Shown here piece by piece: positions 10,136-17,864 of a DNA stretch of 38,245 nt (its first letter is position 1; each line of letters starts with the position of its first letter). The position numbers and the translations under genes are program-made. This DNA comes from Longispora albida DSM 44784 (GTDB taxonomy: Bacteria > Actinomycetota > Actinomycetes > Mycobacteriales > Micromonosporaceae). Location: assembly GCF_000379825.1 (NCBI RefSeq), contig NZ_KB903818.1, positions 1 through 38,245 on the forward strand. The letters are read 5' to 3'. The notes under the pieces were generated by a model. The model had not been told where the DNA came from, made no database searches, and was given only the letters and a program-made list of their open reading frames with translations.

Positions 10136-11238
10136 TTCTCCCCGACGGCCCAGGACGGGGTGGCCGGCTCGACCGGCGGGCGGGTAGCGGTGTACTCGAG
10201 CAGCACCATGGCGATGTCGTCATCGAGTACACCGTGGACCCAGTCGAGCAGGGCGCTCTCCAGCGAGGCCAGGCCGTCGCCGACCGTGCCGTGCCCGAGC
10301 AGGCCCCAGGCGCGCTCCTGGATCGGGAAGAACTCGCCGGCCCGGCGGGCCTCGGTCAGGCCGTCGGTGTAGAGCAGCAGCCGGTCACCGGGCTCCAGGC
10401 GTTCCACCCGGGGCGGCGGGGTCGGCATGAAGCCCAGCGGCGGGGCCGGGGCTGGCGGGTCGAGCGGGATGACCTTGCCCCGGCGGAGCAGCAGCGGCGG
10501 CGGGTGGCCGCAGTTGACCACGGTCAGCGTCCCGCCCCGCTCCTCGATCACGGCCGCGGTGACGAAGTCCTCGTAGCCGACGGAGCGCGACACCGCCCGG
10601 TCGAGGTCGGCGACGACGGCCCGCAGGTCGGCGCGCTCGTAGGCCACGTGCCGGTACGAGCCGAGGACGCCGCTGGCGAGGCGGACGGCTTCGAGGCCCT
10701 TGCCGCGCACGTCGCCGATCAGCAGGCGGGTGCCGTAGGGGGTGTCGAGAGCCTCGTACAGGTCACCGCCGATGTCGGCCTCGGCGCTGGCGGAGACGTA
10801 CCGGCCGGCGATCGCCAGGTTGCCGGCCTGCCCGCCGATCGGGCGCAGCACGGCCTGCTGGGCCACCGAGGCCAGGTGCGTGAGGGTCGCGAGGTGTTCG
10901 AGCTGGTGGCTGCGGAGCTTGGCGACCCCGATCGCGATGGCGGTACTGGCCGCCACAGCGACCAGCTGGAGCACGATCGCGAGGGTCCAGCCGTCGGAGT
11001 GGGCGAACGCGAACGCCAGCCCGGCCAGGATGCTCGTGGCGCCAGCGCACAGCACCGAGCGCCACGGCACGAAGGCCGCCGCCAGGAGTGGCGGGAGGGC
11101 GAGCAGGCCGAGATAGTTCGGCCGCCCGCCACCGTCGGCGATCTCCAGCCCGATGATCAGAAAAAGCAGCACAAACGCCGCACCCAGACCGGCACGTGAC
11201 TCCGGTCTGGGTGTACGACGGCGCTGTTGCTGGGCCAT
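10132..11238 (-). CDS. Membrane-bound SpoIIE-type (PP2C) serine phosphatase
   Basis: The 368-residue protein has an N-terminal membrane part with about four hydrophobic segments (residues 18-105) and a C-terminal PPM/SpoIIE phosphatase domain (about 140-360). Motifs of the metal-dependent core are visible: ADIGGDLYEA, LIGDVRGKGLEA, VVNCGHPPPLLL, LLLYTDGLTEAR and DDIAMVLLEY, whose aspartates bind the metal ions. Such enzymes usually dephosphorylate anti-anti-sigma factors in partner-switching pathways. No anti-sigma or anti-anti-sigma gene lies next to it, so its target is unknown. ATG 11238 has a GGAGAGG ribosome-binding site 2-3 nt upstream. It is transcribed toward the UvrA-like gene, with overlapping stops. 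Confidence 0.88.
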
Positions 11239-11324
11239 GACCTCTCCGGGGCGATGACGACTGTCTCAGCATGCCTCGCGGAAGCGGGCACCGGGAGAGC
11301 TTTCCGGTCAGACCCGTCCGCCGT

Positions 11325-12071
11325 TCAGCCCAAAATCTCCCACTTGGCGGCCTTGATGACACCCTGAGATGCCGGCGCGATGGCCTGGAAGGCCCCCGCG
11401 GAGAGGTCGAGGCACCGGCTGCCGGAGTACGGGCCGCGGTCGTTGATGCGGACGATCACCGACTTGCCGTTGGCGGGGTTGGTCACCCGGACCTGGGTAC
11501 CGAACTTGAGCGTCCGGTGCGCCGCGGTCATCGCGCTCGCGTTGAAGATCTCGCCGCTGGCGGTGCGCTGGCCGTCGAAGCCGTCGCCGTTGCCGTAGTT
11601 GGAGATCTCGCAGACCCCGGCGCCGGTCACATTGGACGGTACCGGCGCGGCGGGCTTGGTGGTCTTCGGCGGTGCCGGGGGCCTCGTGGTGGCCGGCGGC
11701 GGAGGCGGCGTCGTGGGAGCCGCTGACGGGCTGGCGCTCGGCGACGCGGAGGGCGAGGGGGAAGCCGAGGGGCTGGCCGACGGCGAGGGGCTGGCGCTCG
11801 GCCGTACCGCGCGGTCGGCGCGGTCGGAGACATCCCGGGTGAGGGAGGTGTTCCTGGTGTCCGGGGCGCTCAACTGGACCGAGGCGTAACCGACGCCGGC
11901 CAGGATGCCGAGGACAGCTGCTCCGGCGATGATCGGGATCTTCCGCGACCGGGCTGCCGGTGCCCTGTGGGTGGCCGGTCCGCTGATCGCGCCAGCCGCA
12001 CTGTCGTGACTATCGGGTGTTGCGGGAGTTTCTTCGGGGGTAGCGTCTTCTACGGCTTGGTTGCCGGACAA
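11325..12071 (-). CDS. RlpA-like double-psi beta-barrel protein, membrane anchored
   Basis: This 248-residue protein has a short cytoplasmic N-terminus, one membrane helix (about residues 45-65, IPIIAGAAVLGILAGVGYAS) and a long Pro/Ser/Ala linker (about 90-140) with repeated PSASPSA units. The C-terminal RlpA-like barrel (about 150-245) carries VTGAGVCEISNYGNGDGFDGQ, TAAHRTLKFGTQVRVTN and VRINDRGPY; the last two are hallmark motifs with the catalytic-type Asp. RlpA of Pseudomonas is a lytic transglycosylase; actinomycete relatives are thought to act on the cell wall. The start is TTG 12071 with AAAGGG 7 nt upstream. The linker should let the barrel reach into the peptidoglycan. The 5' leader is GC-rich, without a convincing riboswitch. 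Confidence 0.85.
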   Translation of the reverse strand: MSGNQAVEDATPEETPATPDSHDSAAGAISGPATHRAPAARSRKIPIIAGAAVLGILAGVGYASVQLSAPDTRNTSLTRDVSDRADRAVRPSASPSPSASPSASPSPSASPSASPSAAPTTPPPPPATTRPPAPPKTTKPAAPVPSNVTGAGVCEISNYGNGDGFDGQRTASGEIFNASAMTAAHRTLKFGTQVRVTNPANGKSVIVRINDRGPYSGSRCLDLSAGAFQAIAPASQGVIKAAKWEILG

Positions 12072-12287
12072 GAGCGAACCCTTTCTCTAGGCGACAGGAC
12101 AGGCTGGTGCCGGCAGGGCAGGCACGGGCCAACGGGGACCGTAGGCAGACGGGACCCAGATACTCAACTCGGATTGCCATGATTTGGTAGCGATGTCGGG
12201 TTATTCAGTCGACTGAGCCCCCTGACGCCTCGGATGATCGGCCCAAAATTTACTACTTATGGTTGTCTTTAGTGCACAATCTGCAAC
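12072..12287. promoter_or_regulatory. Divergent control region with a 12-bp palindrome
   Basis: This is the 216-bp gap between the rlpA-like gene (minus) and the LamG-type gene (plus). It contains a perfect palindrome, TCAGTCGACTGA (12205-12216), and an AT-rich stretch (12243-12280) that includes CACAAT (12275-12280), 7 nt before GTG 12288. The latter fits a -10 for a leaderless LamG transcript. The palindrome could be an operator for either gene. Confidence 0.4.
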
Positions 12288-13034
12288 GTGCGGGAAAGAC
12301 GGCTGTACAGGACCTTCGCGGTTACCGGTGCTTCTGCGCTTCTTCTCACCGGGGTCTCCGCCTCGGCTGCCGAGGACGGGGGCGGCCCGCTGGCGCGGTA
12401 CAACATCGATGTCGCCCGGACCACTGCGGACGGTGCGGCGATCGCGGTGCCGGACTCCAGCGGACGCGGTCATGACCTGTGGGTGAAGACCTCCGGCGGC
12501 GGGGAGCTGACCGTGCTGCGCGACGGCGGCCGCCCCAGGCTCCGCTTCCCAGACCCCTGCGACGACCAGGAGGAGGACTGCCCGCACGCCATCCTCCAGG
12601 GCGCGAACGCCGCGGAACTCAATCCCGGTTCGGAACGGCTGCGCTACGGCGCGACGGTCCGGATGACGGAGGACGAGACGTCGGAGGGTTCCAACATCCT
12701 GCAGAAGGGTTACTCGATGCAGGGAAGCCAGTACAAGCTTCAGGTCGACGGCGCGGAGGGCAAGCCGAGTTGCGTCCTCGTCGGGCACGGCCCGATCTGG
12801 CTCGTGCTGTCGCGGGCCGGTATCGCGGACGGCGCATGGCACACCGTGGAATGCGCACGTGACGGCCGCGTCCTGACCATCAGCGTGGACGGCAGGGAAA
12901 CGGGCCGGATCGCCGTGCCGTCGAGCCTCTCCATCGAGAACAACGAGCCCCTGCGCCTGGGCGGCAAGGGCACAGCCCCGAACAACGACCAGTATTTCGG
13001 CGAGCTGTCCGAGGCGTTCGTCGCTATCGGGTAG
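12288..13034 (+). CDS. Secreted LamG / concanavalin-like domain protein
   Basis: A 248-residue protein with a clear signal peptide (RRLYRTFAVTGASALLLTGVSASAAE, cleavage near residue 28) and a single jellyroll domain of the LamG/concanavalin A-like type. The order of strands, with GATVRMTEDET, ILQKGYSMQGSQYKLQVDG, GAWHTVECARDGRVLTISVDG and EPLRLGGKG, is typical of laminin-G-like folds that bind sugars or proteins. It has no catalytic domain and no anchor, so it is probably secreted as a lone binding module. The start is GTG 12288, with no ribosome-binding site and CACAAT 7 nt upstream. Its stop abuts the stop of the convergent dcd gene. Confidence 0.8.
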   Translation: MRERRLYRTFAVTGASALLLTGVSASAAEDGGGPLARYNIDVARTTADGAAIAVPDSSGRGHDLWVKTSGGGELTVLRDGGRPRLRFPDPCDDQEEDCPHAILQGANAAELNPGSERLRYGATVRMTEDETSEGSNILQKGYSMQGSQYKLQVDGAEGKPSCVLVGHGPIWLVLSRAGIADGAWHTVECARDGRVLTISVDGRETGRIAVPSSLSIENNEPLRLGGKGTAPNNDQYFGELSEAFVAIG

Positions 13035-13616
13035 TCAGCTTCCGGTGCTCCAGGTCCGCCAGCTGCGGTAAGAACGCGAAGGCGTCGGGCCGCGCTGGCC
13101 CTGGTAGCGGGAGCCGTAGACCTCGGAGCCGTACGGGTGCTCGGCCGGCGAGGACAGCCGGAAGATGCACAGCTGGCCGATCTTCATGCCCGGCCAGAGC
13201 TTGATCGGCAGGTTCGCGACGTTCGACAGCTCCAGGGTCACGTGACCGGAGAAGCCCGGGTCGATGAAGCCGGCCGTCGAGTGGGTGAGCAGGCCCAGCC
13301 GGCCGAGGCTCGACTTGCCCTCCAGCCGCCCGGCCAGGTCGTCGGGCAGCGTGACCGTCTCCAGCGTGCTGGCCAGCACGAACTCGCCCGGGTGCAGCAC
13401 GAACGGCTTCCCGTCCTCCACCTCGACCAGCTCGGTCAGCTCGTCCTGCTGGATCGCCGGGTCGATGTGGGTGTACTTGTGGTTGTTGAACACCCGGAAC
13501 AGGCGGTCCAGCCGCACGTCGATGCTCGACGGCTGGACGAGGGCCGGCTCGAACGGATCAAGGCCCAGGCGGCCCGACTTGAGCTCGGATACCAGGTCGC
13601 GGTCGGAGAGCAGCAT
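13035..13616 (-). CDS. dcd: dCTP deaminase
   Basis: A 193-residue enzyme that deaminates dCTP on the way to dTTP. In actinobacteria, Dcd is often bifunctional and also splits dUTP to dUMP. Family motifs are [10 protein letters not shown] (about 28-37), the active-site loop [25 protein letters not shown] (98-122), catalytic Glu129 in HVTLELSN, and the nucleotide-binding tail [13 protein letters not shown]. The last ten residues ([10 protein letters not shown]) differ from the common LNF-type ending. ATG 13616 has a -10-like TACCCT (minus strand, 13629-13624) 7 nt upstream, suggesting a leaderless mRNA. A perfect LexA-type box lies 28-43 bp upstream, so the gene may be induced by DNA damage. 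Confidence 0.93.
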   Translation of the reverse strand: MLLSDRDLVSELKSGRLGLDPFEPALVQPSSIDVRLDRLFRVFNNHKYTHIDPAIQQDELTELVEVEDGKPFVLHPGEFVLASTLETVTLPDDLAGRLEGKSSLGRLGLLTHSTAGFIDPGFSGHVTLELSNVANLPIKLWPGMKIGQLCIFRLSSPAEHPYGSEVYGSRYQGQRGPTPSRSYRSWRTWSTGS

Positions 13617-13643
13617 GGCAGTCAGGGTAGCCCGCCCTGATGG

Positions 13644-13659
13644 TCGAACACGTGTTCGA
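13644..13659. promoter_or_regulatory. LexA (SOS) box between dcd and a flavin-oxidase gene
   Basis: TCGAACACGTGTTCGA is a perfect 16-bp palindrome and an exact fit to the actinobacterial LexA consensus TCGAAC-N4-GTTCGA. It ends immediately before TATGAT (13660-13665), the -10 of the plus-strand gene, and covers the expected -35 region of dcd on the minus strand. LexA bound here would repress both genes. Confidence 0.75.
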
Positions 13660-13671
13660 TATGATGCCGGG

Positions 13672-14145
13672 ATGGCAACGTGGTCCCAGTTCGCCGAGTC
13701 CGAGCCGCTGCTGGCCGCTTCGATCCAGGCGCTGATGCATCAGTACGGGCCGGGGATGGCCTATCTCGCCACCGTCCGCCCCGACGGCGGCCCCCGGCTG
13801 CACCCCGTCTCCCCGGTCATCGCCGGCGACGGGCTGTACTGCTTTCTCGTCGACTCCCCGAAACGCCGCGACCTCGAACGCGACGGGCGCTACGCCCTGC
13901 ACAGCTACCCCTCGGAGGAGGTCGACGACGAGGCGTACCTGACGGGGCTCGCGATCCCCGTCCCGCCCGGGCCCGAGCGCGACCGGATCGCCGCGGCGTA
14001 TTCGGCGGCGCCCCAGGCCGGCTGGAAGCTGTTCGAGTTCACTGTCGAGACTGCGATGCACGCCCGGTACCAGCGGGGGTGGCCGCCGGAGTACCAGACG
14101 TGGCGGGTGCCGGCCGGCATGGTCGTGGCGGATCGGGTACAGTAG
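13672..14145 (+). CDS. Pyridoxamine 5'-phosphate oxidase-like flavin/F420-type protein
   Basis: The 157-residue protein has the split-barrel fold of the pyridoxamine-phosphate-oxidase-like superfamily (FMN or F420 binding). Visible features are [21 protein letters not shown] (residues 24-44, the standard strand-turn-strand for flavin binding), [26 protein letters not shown], and a C-terminal half with [16 protein letters not shown]. Which cofactor and substrate it uses cannot be told. ATG 13672 follows TATGAT by 6 nt and has no ribosome-binding site, so it should be leaderless. The SOS box directly abuts that -10 hexamer, which is unusual for this family and hints at a damage-linked role. Confidence 0.82.
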   Translation: MATWSQFAESEPLLAASIQALMHQYGPGMAYLATVRPDGGPRLHPVSPVIAGDGLYCFLVDSPKRRDLERDGRYALHSYPSEEVDDEAYLTGLAIPVPPGPERDRIAAAYSAAPQAGWKLFEFTVETAMHARYQRGWPPEYQTWRVPAGMVVADRVQ

Positions 14146-14178
14146 AGCCCGCTTGGCGTATGTTCTTCGGCGCCGTTC

Positions 14179-14249
14179 GCGGGTGTAGCTCAATGGTAGA
14201 GTTTCTGCTTCCCAAGCAGACGGCGCGGGTTCGATTCCCGTCACCCGCT
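14179..14249 (+). tRNA. tRNA-Gly (anticodon CCC)
   Basis: The 71-nt cloverleaf has an acceptor stem GCGGGTG/CACCCGC (14179-14185 and 14242-14248) with discriminator T. The D-arm includes GCTCAATGGTAGAG, and the anticodon stem TCTGC/GCAGA encloses loop TTCCCAA (anticodon CCC). The T-arm is GCGGG-TTCGATT-CCCGT. No CCA is encoded. A strong terminator follows. Confidence 0.96.
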
Positions 14250-14268
14250 CTTCCGCTCGAAACGTGAG

Positions 14269-14297
14269 AACCGGTCCTGGTCAGGGCCGGTTTTTTT
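14269..14297 (+). terminator. Rho-independent terminator after tRNA-Gly
   Basis: AACCGGTCCT pairs with AGGGCCGGTT (10 bp with one G-T pair, tetraloop GGTC) and is followed by seven T (14291-14297). The T run reaches into the stop codon of the convergent ydcF-like gene. Confidence 0.9.
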
Positions 14298-14874
14298 ATT
14301 TGCGTACCCATCCGCCGTCGCTGATCGTGAGCTGCGGCTCCAGCCACGGCAGGTAGCGGTACTCCAGAGCGAGCTTCGCGGCGCGGGCTGTGCGCGGCCA
14401 GCCGGCCCGGCTCACGGGCTCACCGGTCACGTGGTCGGGGTGGTCGTAGCAGACGGTGTGGACGCGCCGAAGGCTGGGCATCGCCTGGAAAAGGTGCACG
14501 ACCGCGCGGAAGTGGTACCAGCGGAGGATCGCCGTCGCCGTCGTGGGCGCACCGAGGCGGGCTGCGATCAGCGGGGCGGCGAACAGCGCATTGTCCACAG
14601 TGTTCTGTGAGCGGTCCTCGATGACGAGGTCAGTGTCGGGTACTCCGGCTTCGCGGAGCGCGGCGGCGTGCGCCCGAGCCTCGTTGTGCCCGGCCAGCGT
14701 CCGGCTCTCGCCTCCAGTGAGGACGATGGCCGGGACGAGACCCGAGTGGTAGAGCCGGGCGGCGTGCACGACCGGGTCCGCCTGCCGGTTACCGAAGACG
14801 ATCGCGAAGTCGGCCGGGCCCTCGGCTGGGGTCGCAGCGTCGAGGGCCCGCGTGATGGCAGCGTCAGTGGTCAC
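14296..14874 (-). CDS. YdcF-like DUF218 protein
   Basis: This 192-residue protein belongs to the DUF218/YdcF family, a Rossmann-like fold. Visible motifs are FAIVFGNRQADPVVHAARLYHSGLVPAIVLTGG, EDRSQNTVDNALF (the conserved S-x-N-T-x-x-N signature) and ILRWYHFRA. E. coli YdcF binds S-adenosylmethionine; other members such as SanA affect envelope permeability. There is no membrane segment, so this one is cytoplasmic. The start is GTG 14874, one base after the stop of the Nudix gene. It is the last gene of a tight four-gene minus operon with two CNNM transporters and the Nudix hydrolase. Its precise role is unknown. Confidence 0.85.
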   Translation of the reverse strand: MTTDAAITRALDAATPAEGPADFAIVFGNRQADPVVHAARLYHSGLVPAIVLTGGESRTLAGHNEARAHAAALREAGVPDTDLVIEDRSQNTVDNALFAAPLIAARLGAPTTATAILRWYHFRAVVHLFQAMPSLRRVHTVCYDHPDHVTGEPVSRAGWPRTARAAKLALEYRYLPWLEPQLTISDGGWVRK

Positions 14875-14875
14875 G

Positions 14876-15307
14876 TCACCGGCTGCGTGACAGAAGCTCG
14901 GCGAGGCCGTTCGGGTACAGCGGGAGGTGCGGGCCGAAGGAACTCAGCGGCTTCCACGAGACCGGTGAGCCGTCGTCGGACACGACACCGACCTCGTCCC
15001 GCTCGTACAGCGACGCGTCGGCGAGGCGGCAGCCGAACACGAAGACGACCTCGTGGCCTTCCACGCCGTCCCGGTCGAAGATGTTCTCCAGGACGCCGAG
15101 CAGCGTGACGTCGGCCAGCTCGGCGCCGATCTCCTCGTTCAGCTCACGGTGCACGGCCTCCAGCGCCGTCTCGCCGTACTCGATGCCACCGCCGAGGGGA
15201 CGGCAGAAGGTGTGGCCGTTGCTCCGGTACGAGTACTGGAAGACCAGCACGTCCTCGCCGCGCATGGGCACGGCGAGGGCGACCGGGCGAATCCTGCTCA
15301 GCTTCAT
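14876..15307 (-). CDS. Nudix hydrolase
   Basis: A 143-residue Nudix enzyme that cleaves nucleoside diphosphate-linked compounds. The Nudix box is intact at residues 40-62: G40, E46, R54-E55, E58-E59 and G61 fit G-x5-E-x7-R-E-U-x-E-E-x-G-U exactly. The protein has no other domain and no signal peptide. Substrate cannot be predicted. Its ATG overlaps the stop of the upstream CNNM gene (ATGA, 15304-15307), and its stop lies 1 bp from the next GTG, so all are likely co-transcribed. Confidence 0.9.
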   Translation of the reverse strand: MKLSRIRPVALAVPMRGEDVLVFQYSYRSNGHTFCRPLGGGIEYGETALEAVHRELNEEIGAELADVTLLGVLENIFDRDGVEGHEVVFVFGCRLADASLYERDEVGVVSDDGSPVSWKPLSSFGPHLPLYPNGLAELLSRSR

Positions 15308-16290
15308 GCCGGGCTCATGGACGGGCCGACAACGGCGTTGAGTACGTCATCCAAGGTCACTATCCCCAGTGGACTGCCGGCGTCACCCACCAGCACGATG
15401 TGCCGGTGATCCCGGCGCATCGACAAGAGTAGGTCGGCGAGCGTCCGCGTGGGGGGCACCGTGGGCAGCGGGCGGAGCATCGGCGGCTGAGACGTACCGA
15501 GGACGTCCTTGACGTGCACGAAACCGAGCACCCGCCCGCCGTCCACCACCGGGAAGCGCGAGCGCCTGGCCCGGGTGGCCAGAGCCTCCAGCTCGGCGGC
15601 TGTGATGCCGGGGCGGACGGTGACGACCTGCGACCAGGTACGCATCGCGTCGGCTGCGGTCCGCTGGTGCAGGGCCAGCGCGCCGGTGATCCGGGCGTGT
15701 TCCTCCTCGTCGAGCAGGCCCTCTGTCCGTGACTCGGCGACCAGGCCAGCCAGTTCCTCAGCGGTGTAGATCGTCTTCACCTCGTCGGTGGTCTCGATCC
15801 GCCACAGCCGCAGCACCTGCTTCGCCGCCCATTTCAGCGCGATCAGCAGCGGCTTGAACGCCGTGCAGAACGCCAGCATCGGCGGCCCCAGCCACAGCAC
15901 GGCCTGCTCCGGCCCGGCGAGCGTGATGTTCTTCGGCACCATCTCGCCCAGCACCGTGTGCAGGAAGACGATCACGGCGAGCGCGATGATCAGCGCGACC
16001 GGATGCACCATCGCCCCGGGCAGCTTCGCCGCCTCGAACACCGGCTCCAGCAGGTGCGCCAGCGCCGGCTCCGCGATGGCGCCCAGGCCGAGAGAGCAGA
16101 TGGTGATACCGAGCTGAGCGCCCGCGATCATCAGCGGGAGCTGACGCATCGCGGCGAGCGCGCCCCTGGCCCGGCGTGACTCGGCGGCCAGCGGCTCGAT
16201 GAGCGTGGCCCGCGAGGCGATCAGCGCGAACTCCGCGCCGACGAAGAACGCGTTGCCGAGCAGCAGCACGATCGTGACCAGCAGGCTCAT
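15304..16290 (-). CDS. CNNM/CorC-type membrane protein with CBS domains (second copy)
   Basis: The 328-residue protein has an N-terminal CNNM (DUF21) transmembrane domain (about residues 1-180, with LLVTIVLLLGNAFFVGAEFALI and LGEMVPKNITLA) and a CBS pair (about 205-325, with RTWSQVVTVRPG, FPVVDGGRVLGFVHVKDVL and HIVLVGDAGSPLGIVTLDDVLNAVVG). CNNM proteins export or sense Mg2+ and related ions; the older 'hemolysin' name is misleading. It lacks the C-terminal CorC transporter-associated domain that the upstream paralogue has. The ATG overlaps the stop of that paralogue by 4 bp, so the two are probably made together and may form a heteromer. Confidence 0.9.
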   Translation of the reverse strand: MSLLVTIVLLLGNAFFVGAEFALIASRATLIEPLAAESRRARGALAAMRQLPLMIAGAQLGITICSLGLGAIAEPALAHLLEPVFEAAKLPGAMVHPVALIIALAVIVFLHTVLGEMVPKNITLAGPEQAVLWLGPPMLAFCTAFKPLLIALKWAAKQVLRLWRIETTDEVKTIYTAEELAGLVAESRTEGLLDEEEHARITGALALHQRTAADAMRTWSQVVTVRPGITAAELEALATRARRSRFPVVDGGRVLGFVHVKDVLGTSQPPMLRPLPTVPPTRTLADLLLSMRRDHRHIVLVGDAGSPLGIVTLDDVLNAVVGPSMSPA

Positions 16291-17570
16291 GACTCGGCGT
16301 CCTCGTCGGCGGACGGCGGGGCAACGACCTTGACCTGCTCGATCCGGTGCTTGTCCATGTCGGTGACCGTGAACTCCCAGCCCTCGTGCTCGACCCGCTC
16401 GCCGACCTCCGGGATGTGGCCGAGCTGGGCGAGCAGGAAACCGGCCAGGGTCTCGTACGGGCCCTCCGGCAGCGTGAAGCCGGTCTGCTCCAGCACCTCG
16501 TCCTCGCGGAGCACGCCGGAGACGGTCTCACTGACGACCGGGGCGGCCAGCTCGCGGCGGTCGTGCTCGTCGACGATCTCGCCGACCAGTTCCTCCACGA
16601 GGTCCTCGATGGTGACGACACCGTCGGTGCCGCCGTACTCGTCGATGACGATCGCGAGGTCGGAACCGCCGCGCCGCAGGGCTTCCAGCACGTTGTCGAG
16701 GTCGAGGGACTCCGGGACGAAGACGGGCTCCTTGGCGACGGCCCGGACCCGCACGCGTACCCGTTCGTCCGGGTCCACGGACAGCGCGTCGTTGACCGTG
16801 GCCACCCCGATCACCTGGTCGAGGGTGTCCACATAGATCGGGAAACGGCTGCGGCCCGTCTCCCGTACCAGCTTGATCAGGTCTGCGACCCTCGCGTCGG
16901 CGGGCAGGGCCACGACGTCGACGCGGGGCGTCATCGCCTCGGCCGCGCGCTTGTCGCCGAACCGGATCGTCCGGCGCAGCAGCGCTGCCGTCTCGGCGTC
17001 CATCGCGCCGGCCTTCGCCGACATGGCTGCCAGCAGGCCCAGCTCCTCGGGAGAGCGCGCGCTGGCCAGTTCTTCCTGGGGCTCGATGCCGAGCCGGCGG
17101 ACCAGCCAGTTCGCCGAGCCGTTCAGCAGCTTGATCAGCCAGCCGAAGAACGTGGAGAACGCGCGCTGCCCGTTGGCAGTGGCCCGCGCGATCGGCATCG
17201 GCCTGGCCAGCGCGGCGTTCTTCGGCACGAGCTCGCCGAACAGCATCGAGAACAGGGTCGCGATGCCCAGGGCGACACCTGTCGCGAAGCCCTCGCTCTT
17301 GATGACCGGGGCCAGCAGGCTCGCGATGGCGGGCTTGGCCAGATACCCGCTGAGCAGTGCCGTCAGCGTGATGCCGAGCTGGGCGCCAGACAGCTGGAAC
17401 GACAGGGTGCGCAGGGCTTTCTGGACGGTACCCGACCGGCGGTCACCGGCGGCCACCTGCTGATCGATGGCGGCCCGGTCCACGGTGACCAGGGAGAACT
17501 CCGCGGCGACAAAAAAGGCAGAAGCAGCCGTCAGCAGCACGAACACCGCCAACGGCAATAGATCACTCAC
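16287..17570 (-). CDS. CNNM/CorC-type membrane protein with CBS and CorC domains
   Basis: The protein has about 427 residues from GTG 17570. It carries a CNNM transmembrane domain (LLPLAVFVLLTAASAFFVAAEFSLVTVDR at the start; LFGELVPKNAALARP), a CBS pair (AMTPRVDVVALPADA, FPIYVDTLDQVIGVATVNDAL, DLAIVIDEYGGTDGVVTIEDLVEELVG), and a C-terminal CorC domain (VEHEGWEFTVTDMDKHRIEQVKV). It is likely a Mg2+/divalent cation export or sensing protein. The GTG 17570 start places the first helix at the very N-terminus, as in relatives, and an AGGGG lies about 11 nt upstream. GTG 17582 and ATG 17597 are alternatives. It heads a four-gene operon. A tandem repeat and a 94-bp palindrome sit 30-160 bp upstream in its probable 5' leader. 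Confidence 0.85.
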   Translation of the reverse strand: MSDLLPLAVFVLLTAASAFFVAAEFSLVTVDRAAIDQQVAAGDRRSGTVQKALRTLSFQLSGAQLGITLTALLSGYLAKPAIASLLAPVIKSEGFATGVALGIATLFSMLFGELVPKNAALARPMPIARATANGQRAFSTFFGWLIKLLNGSANWLVRRLGIEPQEELASARSPEELGLLAAMSAKAGAMDAETAALLRRTIRFGDKRAAEAMTPRVDVVALPADARVADLIKLVRETGRSRFPIYVDTLDQVIGVATVNDALSVDPDERVRVRVRAVAKEPVFVPESLDLDNVLEALRRGGSDLAIVIDEYGGTDGVVTIEDLVEELVGEIVDEHDRRELAAPVVSETVSGVLREDEVLEQTGFTLPEGPYETLAGFLLAQLGHIPEVGERVEHEGWEFTVTDMDKHRIEQVKVVAPPSADEDAES

Positions 17571-17603
17571 TGTGATAATCACCCCTCGGCCGCCCATCTT
17601 ACT

Positions 17604-17659
17604 GGGCTGGCTGGGGTTGGACGGGCTGGCTGGGCTAGCTGGGGTTGGATGGGCTGGCC
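17604..17659. repeat. Two tandem 28-bp repeats
   Basis: Positions 17604-17631 and 17632-17659 are direct copies of a G/T-rich 28-bp unit with only three mismatches (units begin GGGCTGGCTGGGG and GGGCTAGCTGGGG). The second copy forms part of the left arm of the large palindrome that follows. Confidence 0.75.
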
Positions 17660-17735
17660 GCTTCAGCAGGTTCCCTTTGCGCTCCGGCCCAGGGGGCCTC
17701 CGCGCAAAGCGAACCGCGGCCAGCCCATCCAACCC
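17642..17735. repeat. 94-bp imperfect palindrome (nested hairpin)
   Basis: The outer arms (17642-17661 and 17716-17735) are perfect 20-bp inverted copies. Inside, 17669-17690 pairs with 17694-17715 (22 nt, about 4 mismatches) around a 3-nt loop, with a 7-nt bulge (17662-17668) on the left only. No coding frame explains it. It could be a cruciform, a REP/MITE-like element, or a structured 5' leader of the CNNM operon. Confidence 0.8.
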
Positions 17736-17864
17736 GTGCCCGGGCGCCGTTACCCTTGCGACGTCTGCCGGCGCTTCACGGTCAGACCAGTAGCGAGCGG
17801 TCAGCCCCGTAGCGGGGCACCGCAGAGGCGAATACGGACAGTTACGTACAGGCGAAGGCGGGCT
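17736..17864. other. Gap with bulged hairpin downstream of the small membrane protein gene
   Basis: GCGGT-CA-GCCCC (17797-17808) pairs with GGGGC-ACCGC (17814-17823). It lies about 40 bp past the stop of the minus gene and could act as a terminator without a T run. Nothing else is recognised. Confidence 0.4.

Noticed and set aside
12072-12200. Possible ydaO-type c-di-AMP riboswitch before the RlpA-like gene
   Set aside because: Actinomycete wall-hydrolase genes often have one, but the conserved core segments are not present in this leader; only general GC-rich pairing is seen. A covariance-model search (Rfam RF00379) would settle it.
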